Source: Cyclobacterium salsum
Lineage (GTDB): Bacteria; Bacteroidota; Bacteroidia; Cytophagales; Cyclobacteriaceae
Assembly (NCBI RefSeq): GCF_010119245.1
Contig: NZ_WNKG01000017.1
Span: 22,679-86,678, forward strand
Direction: 5' to 3'
DNA length: 64,000 nucleotides
The translations under genes were made by a program, and so were the position numbers. Positions 46,293-57,200 of this stretch are shown in pieces. Within the stretch, counting starts at the first letter, position 1. Every line of letters starts with the position of its first letter. The notes under the pieces were generated by a model. It did no database searches. It was given only the letters and a program-made list of their open reading frames with translations, and was not told the DNA's origin.

Positions 46293-46959
46293 ACCTGTCC
46301 GTGGAAAAAATGTAGGAAGAATAAAAGGAAAGTCCAAGAATAAGGTACAAAAGTGCCGCAAAAACCCTGTTCATGGAAGCCAAAACCGTCAGGTACCATT
46401 TGTCTATATCCCAAAGAATATTTATCGCTCCAAAATAAATGAAATTGGGACAGTAAAACAGCAGGATAGCCGCTACATTCCAAAAGTGGGGCACTCGGAG
46501 TAGGGGCTGATCCCAAAACCCTTCTTCCAGAAAAACCCGGTATAAGAGGTAGCAACTTACAACCACAATTCCAAAACTACCCAGCAGATGGGTGTATTGT
46601 TGGAACAAATCGGTGGGTTTCTGAAAAAAAATACTGTTTACGATAGCCCATACAGTGAAAAACAGCATGAATTGATCCATTCGCTTTTTCACTGCTTCCA
46701 AATCAACCAGTGATTTTAAATAAATTAAAATCAGCAGCGTTTCTCCGAAGACAAAGAAAATATTATAGACCAGTACATTTTTTTGGCCGTTCTGCACGAG
46801 ATAAATGGCATATATCTCGAAGGCCAACACATAGAAAATGAGAAAAAAAATGTACTCATGCGCTCTTTTCTCTTCACTTTGCGGCTTCCTTAGATAAAAA
46901 TAAACAAGGGAACACAGCAACCCAAGCCCAATACAGGAAAGGTAAACAGGAGGAGTCAT
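46282..46959 (-). CDS. Seven-helix membrane protein, putative sensor partner
   Basis: 225 residues with seven hydrophobic helices and little soluble sequence. I do not recognise a named family, but its arrangement is like the membrane part of 7TM-type receptors fused to kinases. Its stop overlaps the kinase start by 11 nt (using the ATG at 46292), so translation is coupled. A role as the sensing module for the kinase is inferred from layout only. Confidence 0.75.
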   Translation of the reverse strand: MTPPVYLSCIGLGLLCSLVYFYLRKPQSEEKRAHEYIFFLIFYVLAFEIYAIYLVQNGQKNVLVYNIFFVFGETLLILIYLKSLVDLEAVKKRMDQFMLFFTVWAIVNSIFFQKPTDLFQQYTHLLGSFGIVVVSCYLLYRVFLEEGFWDQPLLRVPHFWNVAAILLFYCPNFIYFGAINILWDIDKWYLTVLASMNRVFAALLYLILGLSFYSSYIFSTDRYGR

Positions 46960-46990
46960 GATTCAGGTGGTTTTATGTCCGCAATGCGGC

Positions 46991-47338
46991 TCAGCAATCC
47001 GGAGGGCAAACCTTGCCTCCATTTATTATCAACTTTTCCTGATCCGGATCCTGATTATCATTAGAAGCAGAAAGAATAACAGTCAACTTTCCGATGTATT
47101 CTTTTGCTCTTTCGGGATCTTCTCTTTCAGACAAGGTATCTTCATCGTACATGCCCAAATAAATTTTAATGCCCCCGGTCTGAGCATCTGTCTGAGCCAA
47201 AAGCTTTTCAATAGTCTGCCGGTCAAACCAAACCGAGCGAGTTTGCTCCTTGGCCGATTCTTTATTGATAGCCTCCTCCGCTTCCTGAATAAACTTATCG
47301 TAATTACGTTTCAGGGTATTAAATTTCTTTAAATCCAT
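46991..47338 (-). CDS. Hypothetical 115-residue protein
   Basis: A soluble, charged protein. The first half is a helical region (FNTLKRNYDKFIQEAEEAI); then come WFDRQTIEKLLAQTD and a strand GGIKIYLGMYD. It ends CPPDC, with two Cys near the C-terminus. It lies 31 nt upstream of the 7TM gene, so it likely starts a four-gene signalling operon. I recognise no family. The segment is compatible with a small regulator. Confidence 0.7.
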   Translation of the reverse strand: MDLKKFNTLKRNYDKFIQEAEEAINKESAKEQTRSVWFDRQTIEKLLAQTDAQTGGIKIYLGMYDEDTLSEREDPERAKEYIGKLTVILSASNDNQDPDQEKLIINGGKVCPPDC

Positions 47339-47660
47339 TGATGGTTCATTTTAGGTGATTTGAATCTGATCAAAATTAACCAATCTTCCGGTTAATCAAT
47401 CGCCGTCGAAAAAAAAATACCCACATTTAATTTCTGTCCCGTTGCGAAAACGTGTTCTTCTATTCTGTTTTTTAGTACTATTTACATTGAAATGAACGGT
47501 TTTCAATAGAAAATAACACCCTGTGAAAGAGGTCTATCTAACGAAAATAAAGTATCTCATAGGAACCCTTCCCTACTATTTGTTAGGGTTTCACATTTGT
47601 TACCAATTTTGACTCCTGTACTTTTTTGCATTATGAAAAGACATTTAATAAATTGCTGAT
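47339..47660. other. Intergenic region between the kinase operon and lemA
   Basis: A 322-nt AT-rich gap between divergent genes with no ORF. Visible are a 7-bp inverted repeat (ATTAACC / GGTTAAT, 47375-47396) and the candidate lemA promoter at its right end. Confidence 0.6.
47597..47628 (+). promoter_or_regulatory. Candidate promoter for lemA
   Basis: TTG, 19 nt, then TACTTTTTTG. The spacing is exactly the Bacteroidetes optimum. The -7 box has two extra T before the final G, so the match is close but not perfect. The start codon follows about 33 nt later. Confidence 0.4.
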
Positions 47661-48209
47661 ATGATTATTACCTTAGTGGTTCTTGGTCTCTTTGTTTTAA
47701 CGACCATACAGATTTACAACAAACTCATTCGATTGAGAAACAACGCCCGGGAAGGCTGGAGTGGAATCGATGTACAGTTAAAAAGGAGAGCCGATCTGGT
47801 TCCTAATCTAGTGACAACGGTAAAGGGATATGCCAACCACGAACAACAATTGCTGGAAGATATTACCAAGCTTCGCAGCGAAAGCATTGCCGGTCAATCC
47901 ATTCCTGATCAAGCCAAAACTGCCGCTGAATTGGGAAGGTCTTTGAAACGATTGATGGTGGTAGCAGAAGCTTACCCGGATTTAAAAGCAGATAAAAATT
48001 TCCTGAAGTTGCAAGAACAGCTTTCGGAAATTGAAAACACGCTACAAAAATCAAGAAGGTACTACAACGGCACCGTGAGGGAGCTCAATATTAAAATAGA
48101 ATCATTTCCCTCCAATCTAATCGCTGGCATTTTTAGCTTTGAAAAATTTGAATTCTTTGCTCTGACTGACGACTCCGATCGGATAGTCCCCGAAATTAAC
48201 TTAAGTTGA
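47661..48209 (+). CDS. lemA: LemA family protein
   Basis: 182 residues. An N-terminal membrane helix is followed by the family hallmark IRLRNNAREGWSGIDVQLKRRADLVPNLVTTVKGYA and a long helical bundle, then YYNGTVRELN and FPSNLIAGIFSF. The helical domain is extracytoplasmic. LemA proteins often occur next to DUF2207 or TPM-domain (YgcG) proteins, as here with a 1-nt gap. The biochemical function is unknown. Confidence 0.96.
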   Translation: MIITLVVLGLFVLTTIQIYNKLIRLRNNAREGWSGIDVQLKRRADLVPNLVTTVKGYANHEQQLLEDITKLRSESIAGQSIPDQAKTAAELGRSLKRLMVVAEAYPDLKADKNFLKLQEQLSEIENTLQKSRRYYNGTVRELNIKIESFPSNLIAGIFSFEKFEFFALTDDSDRIVPEINLS

Positions 48210-48210
48210 T

Positions 48211-50139
48211 ATGCTAAAACGAATACGATGGCTCATTTACCTGTTTGTTTTCTTTTCAGGTAATTGGTCCTTACAGGCCCAGGAGCGAGAAGAAATCCTG
48301 TCTTACCATAGTGAAATTAAGATCCAACTGGATGGCTCCCTGGATGTCACTGAAGAAATTCAAGTAAGAAGTACCGGAGATGAAATTAAAAGAGGTATTT
48401 TCCGAAGCTTTCCTGTCCGTTACCGGGACCGTTATAATAATCAGGTAAAGGTTGGCTTTGACGTCCTCGAAGTCACAAAAGACGGTGAGGAAGAACCTTA
48501 TCAGGTAATCCGACAGGGAGACTATGAGGTGATCCGGATCGGAGATGAAAAAACTTTTCTAGACCCCGGGGTTTACACGTATTCCATTCGATATACCACC
48601 AACCGGCAAATAGGCTTTTTTGATAACTACGATGAGCTTTACTGGAATGCCATTGGAGATCAGTGGGCTTTCAGAATCCTACAGGCTTCTGCCCGGATTA
48701 CCTTGCCGGAAGGGGGAGAAATAGGCCAATATGCGGCGTATGCAGGACCGGTTGGCAGCGATCGCTGTCCCTGTGATATCCGAAAAGAATCCGATAGAAA
48801 ATTATTTGTAGCCGTTACAGAACCTCTTAATCGGCGGGAACCGTTGACCGTTGCCGTTTCCTGGCAAAAGGGCCTTATAGAACCTCCGGGAGCAACAGAA
48901 AAGGCCCAAAGTTTTCTCAGCGATAATGCTGGCATCCTATCCCTTTTGCTGGGAATCCTTCTTTGCTTCGGGTACTATTACTACGCCTGGACGAAAGTCG
49001 GCAAGGACCCGCATAAGGGGGGGATTTATCCCATTTTTGATATTCCCGAAGGATTGGATGCTGCAGCGGTCAGGTATCTCTATAAAATGGGATTCGATAC
49101 CAAGGCGTATGTAGCAGGCATCGTAGAACTGGCAACCGGAGGCTATTTAAAAATAATAGAAGAAAAAAAGAAGAAATACGTGCTGGAGAAGTTAGATTTT
49201 CCGGAAAACTCCAATAGCGGTTATCAGAAGGTCATGTCCAGCTTGTTTACCGGCGGCTATCAAACGATTTCATTGAATCAAAAGGAGCACAAAAAAATCG
49301 GTGGAGCGTTAAAAGGACTACAAAAAGACTTGTATGACCGGTTCCATAGTTCTCACTTTAAAAATAACTACCAATGGTTGATTCCGGGAATACTGATTTC
49401 GATCGTTAGTTTAGTTGCAGGGGTAAAATACACCATTGACCAGTCTCTGGAAGAAGAAAACATCTTTTTGATTATGGGCCTTATTTTTTCCATTTTCCTG
49501 CTGACATTTCTCAGAAAGGTTTTTTTGACGGTGATGCATTACCTGGATTACGGTTATGTAAAGATCAGTACGATTATTGGCGAACTGTTTAGTCTTGTTT
49601 TCCTTATTGGATTTCCTTTTTTGTTGGTATTCTATTTTGGTGCCAATTTACCTTATGGATTTCTGTTAATGGCCTTGCTATTGGGGCTTATAAATGTTGC
49701 TTTCGTTTTCCTAATCAAGGCCCCTACCGAAAAGGGTAGAGCGTTAATGGATGAAATCGAAGGCTTTCGCATGTACCTGAATGCCGCAGAAAAGCCTTTG
49801 TTGGAAACCTATAATCCTCCGGGCGTTACCCCTGAAATTTTCGAGAAATTCCTACCCTATGCCATATCGCTAGACGTGGGAGAGGCCTGGGGCAAGGCCA
49901 TGGAAAAGAAATTGGAATCCCTCTCTGCGGAGCAAAGTAGTTCCACCCGATACCGTCCGGCCTGGTATGCCGGAACCGGTTTTGCGGCAGGTTCTCTGGC
50001 AGGATTCTCTTCCGGTCTGGGTAACTCTTTTGGTTCCGCGTTAAGCAATTCCGCCAGCCCTCCGGGTTCTAAATCCGGAAGTGGTGGCGGTGGCAGCTCC
50101 GGAGGCGGAGGTGGCGGCGGCGGCGGAGGCGGCTGGTAA
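48211..50139 (+). CDS. DUF2207 membrane protein with polyglycine tail
   Basis: 642 residues. A signal peptide (SLQAQ) precedes an extracytoplasmic beta domain (about 25-230; REEILSYHSEIKIQLDGSLDVTEEI). A membrane helix near 240-260 and a cytoplasmic domain follow, then four membrane helices (about 390-530) and a C-terminal region. The protein ends in a Gly/Ser/Phe-rich tail with more than ten consecutive Gly before a final Trp. It is one transcript with lemA (1-nt gap) and has its own strong terminator. Role unknown; envelope homeostasis is suspected for the family. Confidence 0.93.
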   Translation: MLKRIRWLIYLFVFFSGNWSLQAQEREEILSYHSEIKIQLDGSLDVTEEIQVRSTGDEIKRGIFRSFPVRYRDRYNNQVKVGFDVLEVTKDGEEEPYQVIRQGDYEVIRIGDEKTFLDPGVYTYSIRYTTNRQIGFFDNYDELYWNAIGDQWAFRILQASARITLPEGGEIGQYAAYAGPVGSDRCPCDIRKESDRKLFVAVTEPLNRREPLTVAVSWQKGLIEPPGATEKAQSFLSDNAGILSLLLGILLCFGYYYYAWTKVGKDPHKGGIYPIFDIPEGLDAAAVRYLYKMGFDTKAYVAGIVELATGGYLKIIEEKKKKYVLEKLDFPENSNSGYQKVMSSLFTGGYQTISLNQKEHKKIGGALKGLQKDLYDRFHSSHFKNNYQWLIPGILISIVSLVAGVKYTIDQSLEEENIFLIMGLIFSIFLLTFLRKVFLTVMHYLDYGYVKISTIIGELFSLVFLIGFPFLLVFYFGANLPYGFLLMALLLGLINVAFVFLIKAPTEKGRALMDEIEGFRMYLNAAEKPLLETYNPPGVTPEIFEKFLPYAISLDVGEAWGKAMEKKLESLSAEQSSSTRYRPAWYAGTGFAAGSLAGFSSGLGNSFGSALSNSASPPGSKSGSGGGGSSGGGGGGGGGGGW

Positions 50140-50147
50140 CATCACGT

Positions 50148-50184
50148 AAAAAAGCCTCGGAGAACTAACTCTGAGGCTTTTTTT
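50148..50184. terminator. Terminator between DUF2207 and the NRPS-linked metallopeptidase
   Basis: AAAAAAGCCTC / GAGGCTTTTTT, an 11-bp perfect stem with a 14-nt loop and T-runs on both strands, placed between converging genes. It can end both the lemA-DUF2207 and the NRPS transcripts. Confidence 0.88.
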
Positions 50185-50205
50185 ATTTTTAACTTGTATG
50201 GCCTT

Positions 50206-51198
50206 TTATGGCTGTTGCAAAATCACTTTCATTGCATCAATATAAGAAGGTTCGGGAACTTCCTGTTCCAGTACCAGCATTACGAAATGTTCGGCAAGTA
50301 TTTCCTCAGGGTGAAGAGTATAATCGGTATTGGTTCCAATTTTCTGCTCCAAGTCCGCAGCCGCAGCAAAATTTCTCAATACTGGCATATCGTCTACAAG
50401 GGTAGCTTGCTTTTCATCTGCTGCTCCGCCCACAAACATCAGACGTTGCTTCAGATAAGTGAAAAACGAACCTCCATCCCATTCTTCCTCTGAGATAAGG
50501 ATAAACACCACTTCTTCTGATTCCCCATCAATTTCCACGGTAATGGTATGCTCTAAGAAAGGGGCATCCGGATTGGTAATCACAAAATCACGGATACCTT
50601 CAGGGTAGGTGATTCGGTTACTTTCGGTAAAGTGAATGGTCTCGAATAGATCTGATCTAATTTCTGGCTTGAATCGGGTCAATATATGAAACAACTCATG
50701 AATCAGAAAACTTTCATTGACCAGTCCACGAACCACAATGTAATTTTCACGCGTATAGCTCACCGCGCCGCCTTCTTCGTTCATGGTTGATTTAATCAAC
50801 AGAATTTCTTCCGGGAACTCAAGCTGCAGTCCGAGTGCATCAATCTTGTCTTTTATTCCAAGAATCCGCTCCTCCAAGATTGTTTTCTCCTCTGCTGTCC
50901 ATGCCTGCGCTTGCTGCGAAGCAAACGTCAGGTAATCTTCTTCTTCGGTGCTTTCCTTGTTTTGTGTTCGGGAGGTCAGATCGAACTTACTAAGAGACTC
51001 TGTGTAGGTATCAGAGGTACCCAACCTCTCGGCCGCTTCATCCTGTGGAGTAAAGACAATGGTAGTATTCTCATCAATGGGTACCACAATATCCGGATCC
51101 CTGGGATTCTCAGGTTCCGGATCCGGATCCGGGTCATCAACGGTACAGGCGATGGAAAATGCCATCAGCAAGAATGGATAAAGAAGTAACTTTTTCAT
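50206..51198 (-). CDS. Putative zinc metallopeptidase lipoprotein, co-operonic with the NRPS
   Basis: 330 residues. A lipoprotein signal (FSIACTVDD) precedes an acidic Asp/Pro/Glu-rich linker and a mostly helical, charged body. Near residue 165 is LIHELFHILTR, an HExxH zinc motif, and near 303 HPEEILAEHFVML, whose Glu could be the third ligand as in gluzincin-type minimal peptidases. No family name is evident to me. It begins only 24 nt after the NRPS stop with no terminator between, and a strong terminator follows it. So it is probably in the NRPS operon. It could mature, release or inactivate the peptide product; catalytic activity is an inference from the motif. Confidence 0.8.
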   Translation of the reverse strand: MKKLLLYPFLLMAFSIACTVDDPDPDPEPENPRDPDIVVPIDENTTIVFTPQDEAAERLGTSDTYTESLSKFDLTSRTQNKESTEEEDYLTFASQQAQAWTAEEKTILEERILGIKDKIDALGLQLEFPEEILLIKSTMNEEGGAVSYTRENYIVVRGLVNESFLIHELFHILTRFKPEIRSDLFETIHFTESNRITYPEGIRDFVITNPDAPFLEHTITVEIDGESEEVVFILISEEEWDGGSFFTYLKQRLMFVGGAADEKQATLVDDMPVLRNFAAAADLEQKIGTNTDYTLHPEEILAEHFVMLVLEQEVPEPSYIDAMKVILQQP

Positions 51199-51222
51199 TT
51201 GATTTAAATTAACAGGTAAGTA

Positions 51223-54200
51223 TTATTTTTTATTATCTTGATCTAATATATGTTGTAACAATCTCGCAAACGAGGTGTCATTTGGAGAAGAAAGCATGGT
51301 AATGTGCTCTCCTTCGGCTTCCCACACCCTTAGCTTCCGGGTATGAGGTTTCCATCCAAAACCTTTCTTGTCCGGTAGGTACCCCGATGCTATTTTGGCC
51401 TTTATCAAGTCTATTGTTCCATCGTAGTACTTGATTTCGTAATCCCGGCATGCTTCTTTATAAACGTATTCTACTCGTTTATAGGTTTTAAGCAAGGAGG
51501 ATTCTGCATTTTCCGGTTCCGGTCGAAACCGTTTCCGTATTTTTTTCATTTTCCTTTCAAACGAAGCTTTTTTGATGCGTTTAAAAATCTCCGGATGCTG
51601 GATCATTAATTCCACATCAAACTTTCGCTTTCCCAGAAAATGCCGGATTCTATTCCAACAACGGATCTGGAAACGTTCATGATGATCGCTTTGAATGGCA
51701 TAGGTGTCAAAAAACACCAGCTTTTCCACACTTTTCCCCATTTTCTTCAACTGGGTAGCCATTTCGAAAGCTATTATTCCTCCTAACGAATATCCTGCCA
51801 AAAAGTACGGTCCGTCCGGGTTTTGTTGCAAAATTTCTGAAAGGTATTGGGAAGCAATCTCTTCCACTGTATGCAAGGGTTGCTCGATGCCGTCCAGTCC
51901 TTTGGCTTGAATGCCAAATACCGGCTGCTCCCGGTCCATTTCTCTAGCCACGGCATAAAAGGGCAAAATATTCAATCCACCTCCATGGACAATGTACAAG
52001 GGCGGCTTTGAACCGGTCTTTTTGATGGCCACCAGGCTTTTCCATTCACTATCACCTAAAATACCCCTTTTGATCGCCTGTGATAATTTTTGGATGGTCG
52101 GATACTTAAATAGCACTGACAAAGGCAATCGGATACCATACACTTTCTCCAACTGAACCATCACCTTTACCGCTGTCAGGGAGTGCCCTCCTATTTCGAA
52201 AAAATTATCCGTTTTATGAATGGAGGGCAGCCCTAGAGCAGCTTTCCAAATATCTGCTACCAGCTTTTCTTCTGGTTCCAGTTCTGTCTCGCTTTTTTTG
52301 GAAGTGGTAACGATCCGTCTGTCTGGATCCGGTAGTGCATTCCGGTTTACCTTGCCATTTTCCAATAGAGGAAAGGCCTTCATCCAAATGAAGTCTGTCG
52401 GAATCATGTAATCGGAAAGTGTTTGCGCCAGTTGGTCTTTCCACCTGCGTACCCACGCGGTGTCGGGATATTGCCATTCCTGAATATGAAAGGAAACTTC
52501 CTGGTCCAGGGTGAGGTAAGCGGTCAAAAACGCTTGTCCATGACCGTCTTTTCTAACTTTAACGATGGCCTCTGTGACCCCCGCTAGCTGTTTGATTCCG
52601 CTTTCCACTTCAGCCAATTCAATTCGATATCCCCTGATTTTGACCTGATGGTCCAAACGGCCACTGACAACCAATTCGTCAAACGCATTGATCCAACCCA
52701 AATCTCCGGATTTATAGACTCGAACGGGCATTGCGTCTCCGATCAGCATTTCTGTAAATTTTTCGTTGGTGAGTTCCTCCTGATTCAGGTACCCCTTCCC
52801 AACACCATGCCCTGCAATGTATATTTCCCCCTTTCTTCCCCTTTGAACCGGATTTCCATACCTATCCATTATTAGGATCTGCGTATTAAGTACCGGCTTT
52901 CCAACGGTGATCTCCTCATCTGACCTTTGAATGCGTTTAATGGTAGCATATACCGTTGTTTCAGTAGGACCGTATACATTCCACAGCTCAGCACAAAGAG
53001 GTAGCAAGCGATCTGCCAGTTTTCTTTCAAGGGGCTCTCCCCCGCTGATTATCCGTAGGTTTTCGAAGCCACGGATCCAGCCCCCCTCCAGTAATAATTT
53101 CCAGTGTGATGGGGTAGCAAACATGACAGTGATTTCCCTTTTCTCCAACTCCTTGATGATGAAACGGGGATCTTTTCGCTGATGGTTATCCATCAACACT
53201 ACCTGTGCACCAAATGCTAATGAAACCAGACTCTCCAGCAGTGCAATATCAAAGGAAACCGAGCTGACGGAAAGAATTTTATCCCTGGGAGAAATGCCTG
53301 GGTGCGATTCTACAACAGAAACAAAATTGAAAAGATTAAGGTGATCCAATACCACTCCCTTTGGTCGGCCTGTAGTGCCGGAGGTATAAATTATATAGGC
53401 AGCATCTTCAGGCAAAGATGCTATCTCCGGATTCTCACTTGGGTATTCCCTGCACCTATCCATAAAATCCTCCCAAACAATCTTTTGAACCTTCGTTTTT
53501 GCTTTCCGGACTACGTTCATTCCAGTAATATAAAACGTACAGGAATCGTCCAGCATGTAATCTATCCGGTGGTCCGGATACCCGGTATCTATGGGCAAAT
53601 ACGCCGCTCCTGCCTTGAGAATACCTAGAATACTTACCAGAAATTCCGGGGATCTTTCCAACACTATCCCTACGATTTGCCCTTTTTGAAGCCCTTTTTC
53701 CTTTAAATACCCTGCTAATTGATTCGCCCGGGTATTTAGTTCATCAAAAGACATTTCTTGTTCCCCAAAAAACACGGCTGTCTTATTGCCCTGCTGGCTT
53801 ACTACCGCCTCCATAAGGTGCTGTATGGGAGTATACCGCCCGCGTATTCCGGAAAGGGGTTCTATTTTGCCCAGGCCCTGAAATTTCTGGCCTGGCAGTA
53901 GCTGGGATAATTTTTGATCCGGATTAGCCAATCCTGCTCCCAGGATCTGCTTGTATTGGGTGGCTAGGGTTTTAACTGTTTTTGTATCAAATAGGTCTTT
54001 GGAATATTCGATGCGAACCCGAATGCCATCGGATTCTTCCTTGACCAAAAACGTAAGGTCAAATTTAGAGGTGCGCTGAGCGTAGGGAATCACTTCCATC
54101 GAAAACCCTTCTGCCCTGTTCAGGTCCTCGTTGCCATATTCCATGACAAACATAACTTGAAAAAGTGGGTTGACACCAAATTGTCTGCGCTGGGCTGTGG

Positions 54201-57200
54201 CAGCTACTATCTTCTCAAAAGGAACATCCTGATGATCGAAGGCTTCGAGCGCATTTCGTTTTACTTCCAATAGAATCTGTTTAAATGATTCCTCGGGATG
54301 GACAAGACTTCGGATTGGTAAGGGATTGACAAAGTACCCTATAAGTGGCTCGGCTTCTACCTGTTTCCTTCCGCCCATTGCCGTACCTACACATAGGTCT
54401 TGCTGCCCACTGCTTCGCTCCAAAAGCGATTTAAAAACAGTCAGCAAAATCATAAATGGTGAAACGCCAAGCGTCTGACCCAATCGCAACATGTCTTTTC
54501 TCTGGTTCTCAGCAATAAAAAAATCCAGTATATCTCCCTCATGGGTTCGTTGATGAACCTGCTCAGCTCCCCCGAACAGGTTAAGGGCTTGCACGCCTTT
54601 CAACTTTTCTTTCCAGTAGCGTAATTTTTGCTCAAACCCTGGCCCACTTAGTCCTTTCCGCTGCCACAAAGCGTAATCTGCGTATTGTATCTTCAAATGG
54701 GGCAAAAACAAACTCTCTCCCGTTTTTTCTGCCTTTACCAACGCAAAAAGCTCTTTGATAAACACGGGTATGGACCAGCCATCGAATGCAATATGGTGCA
54801 CAACGACAAACAACAAACATTCATTCGAGCTCAGGGAATACATTTTGGCGCGAATCATAAAATCCTTCCCAAGATCAAAGGGTCTTTCCAAAAATTCGGC
54901 CATGTCTTCGTTTGGAATTTGGAAAGCTACCTCAGGTGGATTTTGCCTGGCCTCAAGCAGCTCCCATCCCAAGACGGGTAAAACCTGCTGCCAGGTATGT
55001 TCTCCTTGTTCCTTAATAACCGTTCGCAGGACTTCATGGCGCTCCAGAATGCTTTTGATCGCTTCCTGAAGTATTTCCCTTCGGGTTTCCCCGGTTAGCT
55101 TCAAAAGGACGGGAATATGGTACTGATTGGAGCCTTCCAGCTTATCCGTTAACCAGAGACTTTCCTGCCCAAAGGAAAGGGGAACCACATCCGGGCGGGG
55201 CCTGAATGGAGTTATCCGGGTGTTTTCTACTTCCTTGTGCTCCTTTTCTTTTATAAATTTCGCCAGTTCGGATACCGTAGGATGGGCAAATAACTCACTG
55301 ATATTCAATTCAAATTCGAGAGATTCCTTTATTCTCCCGATCAGCCGAATGGCTAACAAGGAATTTCCTCCGGATAAGAAAAAGTCATCTTTTATTCCCG
55401 GAGTATCTGATTGAAGTACTTTTCGCCACAGCTCCAGCAGGTCGCTTTCCAGCAAGGTAGCTGGCGCTTCAAAATCATCCTCCTCAATTTGGCGCACAGG
55501 GGTACTTTCAAGTTGATTCCGGTCCACCTTTCCATTCGGGCTAAGCGGAAAATTCTCCAAAAACTGCATCCGGGACGGAACCATGTAGGAAGGCAACACT
55601 TTTTTCACCTTTTCTATCAGCTCTTTTGCGTCGAGTTGTTTTTCGCCCGTATAGAACCCGCTTATAAACTTTTCCCCGGAAAAGCGGGTCTGAAGAACAA
55701 CTGCTGCATTTTTTACTCCTTCAACGGTTTGTATGGCGGAAGCTACTTCCTCCAATTCGATCCGGTACCCATTAAATTTTACCTGGTTATCCAACCTGCC
55801 CAGGAATTGAATTTTACCGTCCATTTGCCACACTCCCATATCGCCGGTTTTGTAGATTAAGGCTCCGTTCGCCGTATCCATGGGATCTGGAATAAATTTT
55901 TCAGCCGTTAATTTGGGTCGGTTTAGGTAGCCTTGTGCCAATCCGCTACCGCCAAGGTAAATTTCCCCGGGAACTCCTACCGGGCAAGGCTGAAGATCTT
56001 GATTCAAAACATAGGCATAGCTACCTGCAATGGGCCTTCCGATAGAAAGCACCCCGCCAACTTGAATTCTTTCACAGGTGGAGTAAGTGGTGTCTTCCGT
56101 AGGACCGTAAAGGTTTCGTACTGAAATTTTTTCCAGATCCAACCGATCCACGAGCCCTTGTGGAATCCGCTCACCAGCCATGTTTAGGAGGCTGACAGAA
56201 GACAAGTCCACCCTCTCTTCTACCAACTTCTGAACCAGACTTGGGACGGTGTTGATCAAAACATCTTGGTCTTGGCTTAGGAATTCGGGAATCTGAAGTC
56301 CATTTTGGAGAATCCGGATGGGCTTTCCGTAAGCCAGGGGAAAAAACAATTCGAAAATCGAAAGGTCAAAACACATGGAGGTAGCGGCGTACATTAATCC
56401 GAAACTTTCGGAGTCGAATTCCCTACCACACCAGTCCAGAAATGCTGCCAGGTTGCCATGCGTAAGCGAGACTCCTTTGGGTTTTCCCGTGCTGCCGGAT
56501 GTGTAAATTACATAGGCCCTTTGGTTAGGAAATAACGGTATCCGCTCCAAAGCTCTTTTTGGGTTTTCAAGATTTGCGTCCTCTATTAGAAGTAATTTCC
56601 CATTATTTCCCGACAGGTCCGCTACACCAACGGATTCCTCGTCTGCCAACAGGAATTTGGCCTCACAATCCGCTAATATAAAGTTTATCCTTTCTTTCGG
56701 GTAGGCCGGATCCACCGGTACATAGACGGCTCCTGCTTTCCAAATAGCCAGCATGGCCGCTACCATTTCTTTTCCTCTTTGCACCAAGAGGACCACGTGA
56801 TCTCCTTTGCTTACACCTTCCCCTATTAACCAGGTCGCCATTTGATTTGCTAGCTGGTCCAAGGCCCGGAAAGGAAGCCGATCCTTTCCCAGCAACAGGG
56901 CGGTGGCATTTCCTGAGTCCCGAACCTGCTCCTCAAACCGGTCGAAAAAGCTTCTGTATATCCGCTCCGGACCAACGTTATTGCTACCTGAAAGTTCTTC
57001 CATTTCCCTTCGGGATAGCAAGCGCTGCCGGTTGATTGGAAGTTGGGGCTTTTCGGGGATCACCTTTACTAAACGCCTGAAATGAGCAAGCATTCGGCGC
57101 ATGGTTTCCGGGGCAAAAAGACCCTTATCGTATTCCAGGAGTCCGCTAAGCCGGTTGGTGTCTCCGGAAAGGGTCAAGGTTAGGTCGTATTTGGCGGCAA

